Shown here piece by piece: positions 1 through 9,250 of a stretch of DNA of 64,000 nt; position 1 is the stretch's first letter, and each line of letters opens with the position of its first letter. The position numbers were made by a program, and so were the translations under genes. Where the stretch lies: assembly GCF_044762655.1 (NCBI RefSeq), contig NZ_JBIWER010000001.1, positions 922,649 to 986,648 on the forward strand, read 5' to 3'. This DNA comes from Psychrobacillus sp044762655 (GTDB lineage: Bacteria; Bacillota; Bacilli; Bacillales_A; Planococcaceae). Below the pieces are notes generated by a model. The model worked only from the letters and a program-made list of their open reading frames with translations, did no database searches and was not told where the DNA came from.

Positions 1-37
1 TTGAGGGTTCTCTTCTTATTAGAGAATCCTCTTTTTT
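1..37 (+). terminator. Terminator, probably the 3' end of an S-box leader of the met operon
   Basis: Seen: stem GAGG-g-TTCTC / GAGAA-t-CCTC (3-31) followed by six T. It ends 26 bases before metI. The metI/metC genes of Bacillus are controlled by a SAM (S-box) riboswitch whose last element is such a terminator. The sensing part would lie left of the window, so the S-box assignment is inference. Confidence 0.6.
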
Positions 38-63
38 ATTTTAATTGTAAAGGATGAATATTT

Positions 64-1182
64 ATGACAAAAAACAGTATTGACACACAGCTAGTACAAT
101 TGGGAAATCATAGTGATGAAAAAACCGGGGCTGTAAACCCACCAATTTACCTATCCACTGCTTACAAGCATAATGGAATCGGGCAATCTACAGGATATGA
201 TTACACGCGTACAAAAAATCCAACAAGAGCTATTTTAGAAGAAGGAATCGCTAAACTAGAAGGCGGAGACGCTGGTTTTGCTTGCAGTTCGGGTATGGCC
301 GCTATTCAATTGGTGCTATCCCTTTTCCGTTCAGGTGATGAAATTATTGCTCCTGAAGATTTGTATGGAGGAACGTACCGTCTATTTAACCAGTACGCAG
401 ACTCCTATAATATTCGTACTACATACGCAAAGTTTGAATCCGCCGCTGAAGTAAATGCTTTGATTACAGAAAATACAAAAGCCTTATTTATCGAAACGCC
501 AACTAACCCTTTGATGCAAGAAATCGATATTCAACTATTTGCGGATGTAGCAAAAAAACATAATTTATTATTAATCGTAGACAATACGTTCTTAACCCCA
601 TATTTACAGCGACCAATTGAATTAGGTGCCCATATTATCATCCATAGTGGGACCAAATATATTGGGGGGCATAACGACGTTCTGGCAGGATTAGTTGTTA
701 CAAAAGGAACCGAACTAAGCGAACAATTGCAAACTAACCACAATGCTGCAGGTGCTGTTCTTTCCCCTTTCGATTCTTGGTTATTAATAAGAGGGTTAAA
801 AACGCTTCACCTACGTATGAAGCAGCATGATGCAAATGCTAAAAAAATTGCCGAGTTTTTAAAACAGGAAGCTACCGTTAAAGATGTATTGTACCCCGGT
901 ATTGGTGGAATGTTATCATTCCGTTTACAGAAAAGCGACTGGGTTGCTCCTTTCTTAGAAAGACTTCAACTAATTGTTTTCGCAGAAAGCCTTGGTGGTG
1001 TGGAAAGTTTTATCACGTATCCTACTACGCAAACACACGCGGATATCCCTGAACAAGAACGGAACGCACGAGGCGTTGATAATAGCCTACTTCGTTTTTC
1101 GGTCGGAATTGAAGATGTAGAAGATTTAATCGCAGATTTAAAACAGGTATTGGATACCTTAGAAAGCGAGGCTACAGAATGA
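64..1182 (+). CDS. metI: Cystathionine gamma-synthase / O-acetylhomoserine (thiol)-lyase
   Basis: Cytoplasmic PLP enzyme of transsulfuration that condenses an activated homoserine with cysteine (or sulfide) on the route to methionine. The 372 residues match the usual length of the Cys/Met-metabolism PLP family. The PLP lysine is K198 in HSGTKYIGGH; SSGMAAIQ near residue 80 and the C-terminal LRFSVGIEDVEDLI are family signatures. The start follows AAGGATG. The stop overlaps the start of metC by 4 bases (ATGA), which indicates translational coupling. Probably controlled by the S-box whose terminator lies just upstream. The choice between MetI and the paralogous MetC activity rests on gene order (metI-metC as in B. 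subtilis). Confidence 0.9.
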   Translation: MTKNSIDTQLVQLGNHSDEKTGAVNPPIYLSTAYKHNGIGQSTGYDYTRTKNPTRAILEEGIAKLEGGDAGFACSSGMAAIQLVLSLFRSGDEIIAPEDLYGGTYRLFNQYADSYNIRTTYAKFESAAEVNALITENTKALFIETPTNPLMQEIDIQLFADVAKKHNLLLIVDNTFLTPYLQRPIELGAHIIIHSGTKYIGGHNDVLAGLVVTKGTELSEQLQTNHNAAGAVLSPFDSWLLIRGLKTLHLRMKQHDANAKKIAEFLKQEATVKDVLYPGIGGMLSFRLQKSDWVAPFLERLQLIVFAESLGGVESFITYPTTQTHADIPEQERNARGVDNSLLRFSVGIEDVEDLIADLKQVLDTLESEATE

Positions 1183-2366
1183 GTAATTACAAAGAATCGT
1201 TGGAAACTAGTCTAATTGTTGCATCTACACGAGGAGATTCAGAGATAAAAACTGGAGCAGTCAATGTCCCTATCTATTTATCCTCCACTTTCCATCAAGA
1301 AGGCTTTGATGATTTTGGACCTTATGACTATAGCAGATCTGGAAATCCTACGAGAGATGCACTTGAAAAAACCATTGCGGAATTAGAGGGTGGTGCGAGA
1401 GGATTGGCATTCGCATCGGGTATCGCTGCAATTTCATCCGCATTTATGCTTTTGTCCTCTGGTGATCATATCGTTATCACCGAAGATGTTTACGGTGGTA
1501 CTTTCCGTTTTGTCACAGAAGTCTTGCCTCGTTTTGGAATCGAGCATACTTTTGCAGATTTTACTGATTTGGAGGCAATTGCAAATGCAATACAATCTAA
1601 TACAAAACTAATATACATTGAGACGCCATCGAATCCACGCTTAGGTATTACAGATATTCCTGCTGTTGTCGAGCTCGCGAAATCTAATAATTGTTTAACT
1701 TTTTTAGATAATACATTTATGACACCTATTTATCAGCGTCCACTAGATTTAGGAGTTGATATAGTTTTACATAGTGCAACAAAATTTTTATCTGGACATA
1801 GCGATATTATTGCAGGACTTGCGGTTACAAAAGACGAGGAATTAGGAAAGCGGTTAGCGTTTATCCAAAACTCATTCGGCGCAATTTTAGGGGCACAAGA
1901 TTCATTTTCTTTAATACAAGGCATCAAAACATTAAGTGTACGTTTTGAGAAATCTGCGAATTCTGCACAAAAAATAGCAAACTATTTAAACGAACATGAT
2001 TTAGTGGAAAAGGTCTATTTCCCTGGCCTCTCGTCTCATCCTGGATATGAAACGCATAATAGGCAGTCTAGTAGTGCCGGTGCAGTTCTTTCCTTCCGTT
2101 TGCCAAATAGGTCTCTTGCAAAGTCTTTTGTTGAGAACGTTAAAATCCCTGTATTTGCGGTAAGTCTTGGTGGAGTAGAATCCATTCTCTCTCATCCTGC
2201 TCAAATGTCGCATGCTGCGATGCCTAAAGCCGAACGAGAAAAACGTGGAATAACAGATGGTCTTTTACGCTTTTCAGTTGGGTTAGAAAATGTAGAGGAT
2301 TTAATCTCGGACTTTGAGCAAGCATTGGCAATTGCAGCCAAACAAAATGAGAAAGTAGGAATATGA
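1179..2366 (+). CDS. metC: Cystathionine beta-lyase
   Basis: Second PLP enzyme of the operon, expected to cleave cystathionine to homocysteine, pyruvate and ammonia. It has 395 residues and the same fold as its upstream neighbour. The PLP lysine is K202 in HSATKFLSGHSD; YDYSRSGNPTRDALE near residue 50 and LRFSVGLENVEDLI at the C-terminus are family motifs. The start overlaps the metI stop, and the next gene begins one base after its stop. Sequence alone does not separate beta-lyase from gamma-synthase; order and the B. subtilis precedent support MetC. Confidence 0.88.
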   Translation: MSNYKESLETSLIVASTRGDSEIKTGAVNVPIYLSSTFHQEGFDDFGPYDYSRSGNPTRDALEKTIAELEGGARGLAFASGIAAISSAFMLLSSGDHIVITEDVYGGTFRFVTEVLPRFGIEHTFADFTDLEAIANAIQSNTKLIYIETPSNPRLGITDIPAVVELAKSNNCLTFLDNTFMTPIYQRPLDLGVDIVLHSATKFLSGHSDIIAGLAVTKDEELGKRLAFIQNSFGAILGAQDSFSLIQGIKTLSVRFEKSANSAQKIANYLNEHDLVEKVYFPGLSSHPGYETHNRQSSSAGAVLSFRLPNRSLAKSFVENVKIPVFAVSLGGVESILSHPAQMSHAAMPKAEREKRGITDGLLRFSVGLENVEDLISDFEQALAIAAKQNEKVGI

Positions 2367-2367
2367 A

Positions 2368-3474
2368 ATGTCAAAATCATTAGTTGTAAATTCACCATTC
2401 AAAGCAGATCATGTTGGAAGCTTTTTACGACCAGCTCGCTTAAAAGAAGCTCGACTACAATTTGAAAATAACGAAATAACTGCAGATCAATTAAAGCAAA
2501 TAGAAGACGAAGAAATCACAAAACTAGTAGCAAAACAAAAGGAAATTGGACTTCAGTCTGTTACAGATGGAGAGTTTAGACGTAAATGGTGGCATTTCGA
2601 TTTCCTCGGTGGATTTGATGGCGTAGAATTTTACGATACAGACAAAGGGCTAACTTTTAAAGGCGTGCAAACTAGAGCCCACGGGGTTAAAGTAAATGGG
2701 AAAATTGGATTTAGCACTCATTATATGATTGAACACTTCAAGTTTCTTCAAGCTATTGCTGGTGATGCAGTAGCAAAATTCACCATACCTAGTCCAAATA
2801 TGTTATTGTACCGAGCTACCATTGAAGATGGCATTTATTCAAACCAAGAAGAATTGTTTACCGATTTAGTAGTTGCTTATCAAGGTGTGATTCAAGCATT
2901 GTACGACGAGGGTTGTCGATACCTTCAAATTGATGATACTTCTTGGGCAACAACTTTTTCTGAGGAAGGAATTGCATCCTTAAAAGAAAAAGGTCTTCAA
3001 TTGGATGAAGCATTGGCATTATCAGCACGTGCTATTAATGAGTCCATTACAAAACGTCCCAAGGATATGTTAATAACTATGCATATTTGCCGAGGAAACT
3101 TCAAGTCAACGTATATTACAAGTGGAAGCTATGAGTTAGTTTCGGAAACTATTTTTGCAGGATTAGATGTAGATGGTCTATTTCTAGAGTTTGACGACGA
3201 ACGTTCAGGTGGATTCGAACCACTTCGTCATGTTAACCGTTCAGATTTATCAATTGTATTAGGGTTAATCACATCTAAACATGGAGATTTAGAAGATGCT
3301 AAGCTTATTAAAAATAGAATTGCTGAAGCTACTAAATATGTACCTCTTGACCAACTTTGTTTAAGTCCACAATGTGGATTCTCATCTACTGAAGAGGGAA
3401 ACCTTTTAACGGAGGAAGAACAATGGTCGAAGGTTCAGCATGTTATTCAAATCGCTAATGATGTTTGGAAATAA
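2368..3474 (+). CDS. MetE-like cobalamin-independent homocysteine methyltransferase family (YxjG/YxjH type)
   Basis: 368-residue protein matching the C-terminal (catalytic) half of MetE, as in the short YxjG/YxjH proteins of B. subtilis. Zinc/thiol-site residues are visible in ITMHICRGN (near residue 250) and LSPQCGFSS (near 335); the N-terminal DHVGSFLRP and TDGEFRRKWWH are typical of this subfamily. In the operon it would take homocysteine from MetC and methylate it to methionine, though the methyl donor of the short forms is uncertain. Its RBS AGGA lies inside the end of metC. It is the last gene of the operon and is followed by a strong hairpin. Confidence 0.85.
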   Translation: MSKSLVVNSPFKADHVGSFLRPARLKEARLQFENNEITADQLKQIEDEEITKLVAKQKEIGLQSVTDGEFRRKWWHFDFLGGFDGVEFYDTDKGLTFKGVQTRAHGVKVNGKIGFSTHYMIEHFKFLQAIAGDAVAKFTIPSPNMLLYRATIEDGIYSNQEELFTDLVVAYQGVIQALYDEGCRYLQIDDTSWATTFSEEGIASLKEKGLQLDEALALSARAINESITKRPKDMLITMHICRGNFKSTYITSGSYELVSETIFAGLDVDGLFLEFDDERSGGFEPLRHVNRSDLSIVLGLITSKHGDLEDAKLIKNRIAEATKYVPLDQLCLSPQCGFSSTEEGNLLTEEEQWSKVQHVIQIANDVWK

Positions 3475-3493
3475 AAAAATACAAATTACTAAA

Positions 3494-3530
3494 AGTGTGC
3501 ATCCAAATAAAATCGGATGCACACTTATTA
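3494..3530 (+). terminator. Terminator of the met operon
   Basis: Perfect 12-base-pair stem AGTGTGCATCC / GGATGCACACT with a 10-base loop, 20 bases after the last stop of the operon. The T tract is poor (TTATTA), so it may act as an RNA-stabilising or weak terminator. Confidence 0.65.
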
Positions 3531-3610
3531 GTTTGATCATTTTGTTCATATTTTAACCGCGTTTTGCTAGTTCAATAAGATATTAAACTTTTTCCGATTC
3601 TACCTAAAAT

Positions 3611-3635
3611 GTTTTAGACATGTTGCGCCGGGTAA
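3611..3635 (+). promoter_or_regulatory. Sigma-B-type promoter
   Basis: GTTTTA (3611-3616), 13 bases, GGGTAA (3630-3635). This fits the general-stress consensus GTTTAA-N12..15-GGGTAT and lies about 40 bases before the YjzC-like gene. A second promoter of the same form lies at 22415-22439. Confidence 0.7.
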
Positions 3636-3675
3636 ATAGATAGCAGAGGTTACAAACTTGAAGGAGGAATTTAAG

Positions 3676-3981
3676 ATGGGAAACCAACAGTATGAACACG
3701 CAACAGATGATATAGTGGAAGAAACTGGAGCGTATACATGTGAGGCTGGAATTACTAAAACTTTAAATAAGGGCGATAAATTCCCTTCTTGTCCAGAATC
3801 AGAAATAGCTACTTATTGGAAACATGCAGAAGGTCATCATCATAATTCAGGTGAACCTGTAACTGAATCTGGAAAGTATATTGATGAGGACGGCGACGAG
3901 ATTGATTTAGTTGAGGGAGCGACATTCCCTAATTGTCCAAAAGCAGGAACTCCGACACAATGGAGACATGCTGGCAGCTAA
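3676..3981 (+). CDS. Duplicated YjzC-like small protein
   Basis: 101 residues made of two copies of one short motif: G-x-Y...G...FP-x-CP....T-Y/Q-W-K/R-H-A (about residues 15-50 and 62-100). YjzC of B. subtilis is a single-unit protein of about 60 residues, so this looks like an internal duplication. Each unit keeps a CP cysteine. The function of the family is unknown to me. I chose the ATG after AAGGAGGAATTTAAG rather than the upstream TTG. A sigma-B-type promoter lies directly upstream and a terminator follows, so it is a monocistronic stress gene by inference. Confidence 0.75.
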   Translation: MGNQQYEHATDDIVEETGAYTCEAGITKTLNKGDKFPSCPESEIATYWKHAEGHHHNSGEPVTESGKYIDEDGDEIDLVEGATFPNCPKAGTPTQWRHAGS

Positions 3982-4007
3982 GTCTTATCAGATATCTAAT
4001 ACTAATA

Positions 4008-4045
4008 AAGCTCGACCTAGTGATTAATTCTTGGGTCGAGCTTTT
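4008..4045. terminator. Terminator between YjzC-like gene and acyl-CoA dehydrogenase gene
   Basis: AAGCTCGACC / GGTCGAGCTTTT stem-loop; usable from both converging genes. Confidence 0.8.
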
Positions 4046-4072
4046 AATCATTCATTTGCTAAATTATCAAAT

Positions 4073-5221
4073 CTATAAACCTAGGTTCTTTGAAATAATT
4101 ACCTTCATTATTTCATTTGTCCCTGCGTATATAGAAGCTACTGGAATATCTCGATATCTTCTTGCAATTTTATATTCTTCCATATAACCATAACCACCAT
4201 GCAATTGCATACATTCAATCGAAAGTTCTCTTGCAGTTTCGGTTAGCCAATATTTAGCCATCGACACTTTAGTAACTACTTCTTTACCTTCAATATGATC
4301 CTCTATTAGTGATTCTAAAAATGACTTTCCAAGCTCTACTTTTGTTGCCATCTCTGCTATTTTAAACTGTGTATTTTGAAAGGAAGATATTGATTTTCCA
4401 AAAGCTTTACGAGACTTTACATACTCCATTGTCATTTCTAACATATCCTCTGAAGCAATTTGAGCAGATATTGCTACTACTAATCTTTCCTGCTGTAATT
4501 TCTCCATTAGGTAGCCAAAGCCCTTTCCTTCTTCGCCAATTAAATTAGAAATAGGAATTCGACAATCCTCGAAGTATAGCTCTGCCGTATCCTGTGCATG
4601 CAATCCTACCTTATCTAACTTACGCCCTTTCGAAAATCCATGAGTCCCTTCTTCAACAATAACTAAACTAATACCTTGGTGCCTAGGTTCTGCTTTTGGA
4701 TTAGTTTTCACTACTACTAAAAATAGATTTCCATTCACTCCATTAGTAATGAATGTCTTTTGTCCATTTAAAACGTAATGATCTCCATCGCGAATTGCTG
4801 TTGTTTGTATATTAGCTAAGTCTGAACCTGCTCCCGGCTCGGTCATAGCGATACCAGTAATAAAATCAGAAGTTATACACCCGGGTAGCCAGCGCTTTTT
4901 TTGCTCCTGCGAGCCAAAAGACTCTATATAAGGAACTACAATATCATTATGCAATCCAACCCCTACAAGACTCGAACCGATTCTTTCTAATTCCTCTGAA
5001 ATAATTACACCAAAACTAAAATCTAAACCAAGACCACCATAATCTTCCTCTACTTGCGGACACAAATAACCCATCTCACCTAGTTTTCTCCAGAAGTCCT
5101 TTGGAATAAGACGGTTCTTTTCCCAAGAATCATAATTAGGAGCTGCCTCCTTCTGTAGAAAACTTCGTAAAGATTTTCGAAATAATACATGCTCCTCTGT
5201 CTCAAATCTATACCTTCCCAC
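4073..5221 (-). CDS. Acyl-CoA dehydrogenase
   Basis: 382-residue FAD enzyme that oxidises an acyl-CoA to the trans-2-enoyl-CoA. Seen: AMTEPGAGSDLANIQT (near 125) of the flavin/substrate site, GYGYMEEYKIARRYRD near 345 and YAGTNEIMK near 365, whose glutamate is the catalytic base in the short- and branched-chain subfamily. Full length with no signal peptide. It follows the thiolase gene after 11 bases on the same strand, and an SDR gene lies further upstream, so the three probably form a fatty-acid or branched-acid degradation operon. Chain-length specificity cannot be read from the sequence. Confidence 0.92.
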   Translation of the reverse strand: MGRYRFETEEHVLFRKSLRSFLQKEAAPNYDSWEKNRLIPKDFWRKLGEMGYLCPQVEEDYGGLGLDFSFGVIISEELERIGSSLVGVGLHNDIVVPYIESFGSQEQKKRWLPGCITSDFITGIAMTEPGAGSDLANIQTTAIRDGDHYVLNGQKTFITNGVNGNLFLVVVKTNPKAEPRHQGISLVIVEEGTHGFSKGRKLDKVGLHAQDTAELYFEDCRIPISNLIGEEGKGFGYLMEKLQQERLVVAISAQIASEDMLEMTMEYVKSRKAFGKSISSFQNTQFKIAEMATKVELGKSFLESLIEDHIEGKEVVTKVSMAKYWLTETARELSIECMQLHGGYGYMEEYKIARRYRDIPVASIYAGTNEIMKVIISKNLGL

Positions 5222-5232
5222 TACAAGACCCC

Positions 5233-6384
5233 CTATTCAATTCTCTCAATAATTGTGGCATTTGCCATGCCCATTCCTTCACAAATAGCGAGTAGACCAA
5301 AGCGACCACCAGTGCGTTCAAGTCGGTGTAGCATTGTAACTAGTAGCTTCGTTCCTGTAGCTCCTAAAGGATGACCTAAAGCTATTGCCCCTCCATCAGG
5401 ATTTAACTTTTCTAGATTTGCACCTGTTTCTTTAAGCCAAACTAATGGAACCTGCGCAAAAGCTTCATTTACTTCATAGGTATCCATGTCTTTGATTGTA
5501 AGACCTGCTTTCAACAGCACTTTTTTCGTCGCTTCTATTGGACCAGTTAACATAAGCGTAGGGTCTGATCCTGTAACACTGCGTGCTATTATTCGAGCTT
5601 TCGGCTTTAGTCCAAGTTGATTTGCTTTTTTGCGAGACATTAAAAGAACTGCAGACGCTCCATCACTCATTTGACTAGCATTCCCAGCTGTAATCACTCC
5701 GTTTTCATCAAATACAGGCTTTAATCCACTTAATACATCAACAGTAGAACCTGTACGAGGGCCTTCATCGGTTGCAAAGCTCTTAAAAGTGCCATCTGCT
5801 TGTGGAACCTCTACCGGAACAATTTCTTTTTCAAAATGTCCTTTTTCAATTGCTTCAATCGCTTTTGTATGACTTTCAGAAGCATACTTATCCAATTCTT
5901 CACGCGTTAGGTTCCATTTCTTCACCATTCGCTCGGACGATAGCCCTTGATTGATAATTTCATATTTCTCGGTTAGCTTTGCACTCGGTTTTGTGTCTCC
6001 CATATTTGAAAACATCGGTACACGCGTCATACTTTCTACACCACCAGCAATGACTATATCCATATCTCCAGAAGCAATTGCTTGTGCAGCAAAGTGGACT
6101 GCCTGCTGACTAGAACCACATTGACGATCAATGGTTACTCCTGGTACATGTATTGGAAAACCGGCGATCAAAGCTGCAGTACGCGCGACATTCCCACCTT
6201 GCTCTCCAACCTGAGTGACACAGCCTAAAATGACATCATCAATTTCTGCTTTATCCACTCCTGCACGATTTACTAATTCGTCTAACACTATAGCTGCAAG
6301 TTCATCTGCTCTGTATTCTGAAAGTGCCCCTTTTCTTCTTCCTATTGCTGTACGTACCCCTTCTACTATTACGACTTCTGTCAT
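5233..6384 (-). CDS. Acetyl-CoA acyltransferase (thiolase)
   Basis: 383-residue thiolase. The nucleophile is the cysteine in DRQCGSSQQA (near 88); NEAFAQVP and GGAIALGHPLGATG carry the catalytic histidines, and ICEGMGMANA carries the second cysteine. Expected to cleave 3-ketoacyl-CoA with CoA in beta-oxidation, in line with its acyl-CoA dehydrogenase neighbour. Degradative and biosynthetic thiolases look alike at this level. The 194 bases between it and the upstream SDR gene hold a dispersed repeat, which may carry a processing or termination signal. Confidence 0.92.
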   Translation of the reverse strand: MTEVVIVEGVRTAIGRRKGALSEYRADELAAIVLDELVNRAGVDKAEIDDVILGCVTQVGEQGGNVARTAALIAGFPIHVPGVTIDRQCGSSQQAVHFAAQAIASGDMDIVIAGGVESMTRVPMFSNMGDTKPSAKLTEKYEIINQGLSSERMVKKWNLTREELDKYASESHTKAIEAIEKGHFEKEIVPVEVPQADGTFKSFATDEGPRTGSTVDVLSGLKPVFDENGVITAGNASQMSDGASAVLLMSRKKANQLGLKPKARIIARSVTGSDPTLMLTGPIEATKKVLLKAGLTIKDMDTYEVNEAFAQVPLVWLKETGANLEKLNPDGGAIALGHPLGATGTKLLVTMLHRLERTGGRFGLLAICEGMGMANATIIERIE

Positions 6385-6419
6385 GTCATTCCCACCCTTC
6401 GCTTTTTTTGTTTAGCTTC

Positions 6420-6578
6420 AGCTCCCAGGCTAGATGGTGCTCTCCGCTTTTCTGAATTTCCAGCTCCGAGAACCAGCCTCTCAAGTCGTTTCAGAATGTC
6501 GGATAAAGGCAAAGAACGCCTTTACCGTCATTCTTCCAACGCTTTTCGAGGCATACATAGGCGCTTCCGCTTTTCTTG
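6420..6578. repeat. Degenerate Bacillus-type dispersed intergenic repeat (copy 1)
   Basis: Runs from AGCTCC..CAGCCTCTCAAGTCG through the imperfect hairpin GATAAAGGC / GCCTTTACC to GGCGCTTCCGCTTTTC. A related copy in inverse orientation lies at 21566-21660. I recall repeats of this shape (CTAG-C-TCCAGCGC..., GGCGCTTCCGCTTTTC) between genes of many Bacillus-like genomes; that recall is unverified. An ORF crossing it (6496-6867, plus) is a shadow. Confidence 0.6.
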
Positions 6579-7349
6579 TTACCTTGGTTGCATTCTAATT
6601 GCTCCATCTAATCGTATTACTTCCCCATTGATATATTCGTTCTCAATCATAAAAGCTACTAGTGAAGCAAATTCTTCAGGTCGTCCTAGCCTCTTTGGAA
6701 ATTCCACCAATGACTCTAGCTTTTCTATTACTCTATCGTCTAAACCTGCTGCCATAGGTGTACGGAATAATCCTGGAGCAATTGCATTGATACGGATTCC
6801 ATTAGCGGACAGATCCCTTGCAATAGGCAAGGTCATCCCCACTATCCCTGCTTTACTTGCACTATAAGCCGCCTGCCCCATTTGTCCCTCAAATGCTGCA
6901 ACTGAGGCTGTATTGATAATAACTCCCCGCTCACCGGATTCTGTGAGAAATTCATTTTTTGTCATTTCTACAGCAGCTAATCTCAATGTGTTAAACGAAC
7001 CTATTAAATTTATATCTACCACTTTTTTGAAATTTTCTAGAGGCATCACTCCATTTTTTCCAACTGTTTTTTGCGGAGGAGCTATACCTGCACAATTCAC
7101 ACAAATATGTATTGCCCCAAACTTTTCTATTGTTTGCTGAATAGCTTCATGAACAGATTCTTCATCTGCCACATTAACTATCTCGTAGGTTACGTTTTCT
7201 CCGAATTCCTGAGTGACCTTTTTAGCTAATTCTTCATTTAAATCAAAAATTACTACCTTAGCCCCTTTTTGTAATAAATGCCTAACAGTTCCTAGCCCCA
7301 ATCCAGATGCTCCACCTGTTACAATTGCCACCTTGTTTTTAATCTCCAT
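6579..7349 (-). CDS. SDR-family 3-hydroxyacyl-CoA dehydrogenase (type II-like)
   Basis: 256-residue short-chain dehydrogenase. Rossmann motif TGGASGLGLGT at residues 11-21, NCAG near 90, and YSASKAG catalytic Tyr/Lys near 160. The inserts and the ending (GEVIRLDGAIRMQPR) resemble the 3-hydroxyacyl-CoA dehydrogenase type II group, which fits its place ahead of thiolase and acyl-CoA dehydrogenase genes. It would oxidise a 3-hydroxyacyl-CoA with NAD+. Substrate identity is inference from context. Confidence 0.85.
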   Translation of the reverse strand: MEIKNKVAIVTGGASGLGLGTVRHLLQKGAKVVIFDLNEELAKKVTQEFGENVTYEIVNVADEESVHEAIQQTIEKFGAIHICVNCAGIAPPQKTVGKNGVMPLENFKKVVDINLIGSFNTLRLAAVEMTKNEFLTESGERGVIINTASVAAFEGQMGQAAYSASKAGIVGMTLPIARDLSANGIRINAIAPGLFRTPMAAGLDDRVIEKLESLVEFPKRLGRPEEFASLVAFMIENEYINGEVIRLDGAIRMQPR

Positions 7350-7406
7350 TGCTCCACCTCGTTATTATCGAAAAATTTATAATATTCCACTTTTAATTAT
7401 AACTGT

Positions 7407-7442
7407 AAAAAATCCAAGGGAAAAGTATTACTCCCTTGGATA
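7407..7442 (-). terminator. Terminator after the FMN reductase gene
   Basis: ATCCAAGGGA / TCCCTTGGAT stem followed on the minus strand by TTTTTT. Confidence 0.85.
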
Positions 7443-7458
7443 TGAATTACTTTTTAAA

Positions 7459-8025
7459 TTAACGAAGAGTTTTTAATGCTCCGCTCCACGCAAGTAACTG
7501 GTCAAGCATTGTATTCGCATTACTTTGGTGATAATCAGCAGGTTTGAATAAGGTCATATTTTCAAAGTCAGACAAAAGTGAGAAAGTTACTGCAGTACGG
7601 ACATCTGCAACCTGTAATTCCCCTAATATTAAGCGCATATTTTCATGTGCACGCGCTCCACCTAAACTACCATAACCTACAAAACCAGCCGCTTTATTGT
7701 TTAACTCGGGGTTTAAGTAATCTAATGCATTTTTTAATGCGCCACCAACTGCGTGGTTATACTCCGGAGTAACGAAAATGTAGCCATCATACGTAGCCAT
7801 TTTCTCAGACCAATTTTTTATTGCGGAATTGGCTTGTTCCTGTTGTTCTGAAGGAATCTCTTGCCCAAGAAGAGGTAGTCTATAATTTATCAAATCTACT
7901 AATTCATAGTCTGCGTCGTTTCTTTTTGAAGCAAAATTATACATCCATTTTGATACAGCCTCTGCATTACGTCCTTTTCTTACGCTTCCTACTACGATAC
8001 CAATTTTTAATTTTTCTATCGACAT
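7459..8025 (-). CDS. NAD(P)H-dependent FMN reductase
   Basis: Flavodoxin-like reductase of about 188 residues. IVVGSVRKGRNAEAVSKW near the N-terminus is the FMN phosphate loop and TPEYNHAVGGALKNALDYL near 75 is the family signature. Likely reduces FMN, quinones or azo compounds. The frame is open 26 codons further upstream, but the ATG after GGAGGAAGAGATA has by far the best RBS. Single gene with its own terminator. Confidence 0.88.
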   Translation of the reverse strand: MSIEKLKIGIVVGSVRKGRNAEAVSKWMYNFASKRNDADYELVDLINYRLPLLGQEIPSEQQEQANSAIKNWSEKMATYDGYIFVTPEYNHAVGGALKNALDYLNPELNNKAAGFVGYGSLGGARAHENMRLILGELQVADVRTAVTFSLLSDFENMTLFKPADYHQSNANTMLDQLLAWSGALKTLR

Positions 8026-8189
8026 TATCTCTTCCTCCGTCTGTTTGTTTAAAGACATTATACACTCTTCTTTATCATTTCCATGGGAATGATTTCTACA
8101 CATTTCATGCCATTATCTATTGTAATAATGATATAGTAATTTTAATAGATAGAATTATTAAACTGTGATGTTAGATTGAAGGTGTTGAA

Positions 8190-9098
8190 GTGGAACTTAT
8201 ATTAATTATTTTGCCGGTTTTTATTATTTTCTTTATCGGATTTATAGGACAAAAATTTATTGGTTTCGATATTAAATCCATCTCTACAGCTGCGCTCTAC
8301 CTAATGTCCCCTTTTTTAGCTTTCCGAACTTTTTATACGAATGCCTTAACGATAGAATATTTTTATATCGTATTGTTCTGTCTTATTTTGGCCTTTATTT
8401 TACTTATAATTACTTGGATAACTGGAACTCTTATGAAATCTTCACGCTCAGAACTTTCCGCAATGATTTTAGGTGGCATGTTTATGAATAGTGGAAATTA
8501 CGGTGCTCCGGTAGTGTTATTTGCTTTAGGGGCTACCGGCTTTGACTATGCAGTGATGATCATGGTTCTACATGGTTTGTTCATCAATACATTTGGTATA
8601 TTTTTTGCATCTTTTGGTGGAGGTGAGAAGGCAACTTGGCAGCAATCCTTGCAACGCGTTATAAGGATGCCAGTCGTGTATGCAGCTGCACTCGGTATTT
8701 TTTTACAAGAAACCGGACTGACCGTTCCACAGGCGGTAATGGAAGGTGTGGGACTTGTAGCAGATGCTTCTATACCAACCGTGATGCTCGTTCTTGGAAT
8801 GCAATTAGCTGTCATTTCTCAAAAAAAGGTTGCTTATCGATACGTCGCTGCAGTTTCTGTTATTCGGATAATTGTATCCCCACTTCTAGCTGTTGGAATT
8901 TTATACTTTTTGCCGGTTAATGATACTGTCAAACAGGTTGCAATTATATTAGCCGCTATGCCAACAGCAGCTAATACAACCATGTTAGCATTGCAGTTTA
9001 ATACCGAACCGGATCTTGTTTCGTTTACAACTTTAGTTACAACGCTCATCAGCATTATTACTATTCCGTTAGTTCTATTTTTCTTAGGAATATCTTAG
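8190..9098 (+). CDS. AEC-family (auxin efflux carrier-like) permease
   Basis: 302 residues with about ten predicted membrane segments in two inverted halves, typical of the AEC/BASS-like fold. GGMFMNSGNYGAPVVLFALG near 95 and AAMPTAANTTMLALQF near 260 are the paired half-repeat motifs. Bacterial AEC proteins move organic acids such as malate, or other anions; the substrate here is unknown. Starts at GTG behind GAAGGTG. Transcribed divergently from the FMN reductase gene. Confidence 0.85.
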   Translation: MELILIILPVFIIFFIGFIGQKFIGFDIKSISTAALYLMSPFLAFRTFYTNALTIEYFYIVLFCLILAFILLIITWITGTLMKSSRSELSAMILGGMFMNSGNYGAPVVLFALGATGFDYAVMIMVLHGLFINTFGIFFASFGGGEKATWQQSLQRVIRMPVVYAAALGIFLQETGLTVPQAVMEGVGLVADASIPTVMLVLGMQLAVISQKKVAYRYVAAVSVIRIIVSPLLAVGILYFLPVNDTVKQVAIILAAMPTAANTTMLALQFNTEPDLVSFTTLVTTLISIITIPLVLFFLGIS

Positions 9099-9122
9099 AG
9101 TAATAGAGATTAAAAATCAGCA

Positions 9123-9160
9123 AACTCTTATTAGTTTTTCATTGCTAATAAGAGTTTTTA
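9123..9160 (+). terminator. Terminator of the AEC permease gene
   Basis: AACTCTTATTAG / CTAATAAGAGTT stem and TTTTTA tract. Confidence 0.85.
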
Positions 9161-9250
9161 TGTATTCGCCAATACATTATTAAAAATAACAATTTTGTTG
9201 AGAATTAGACAAGTTCTAGCTTCATAGGTTAGGTAGAAGGAGTGATGACA

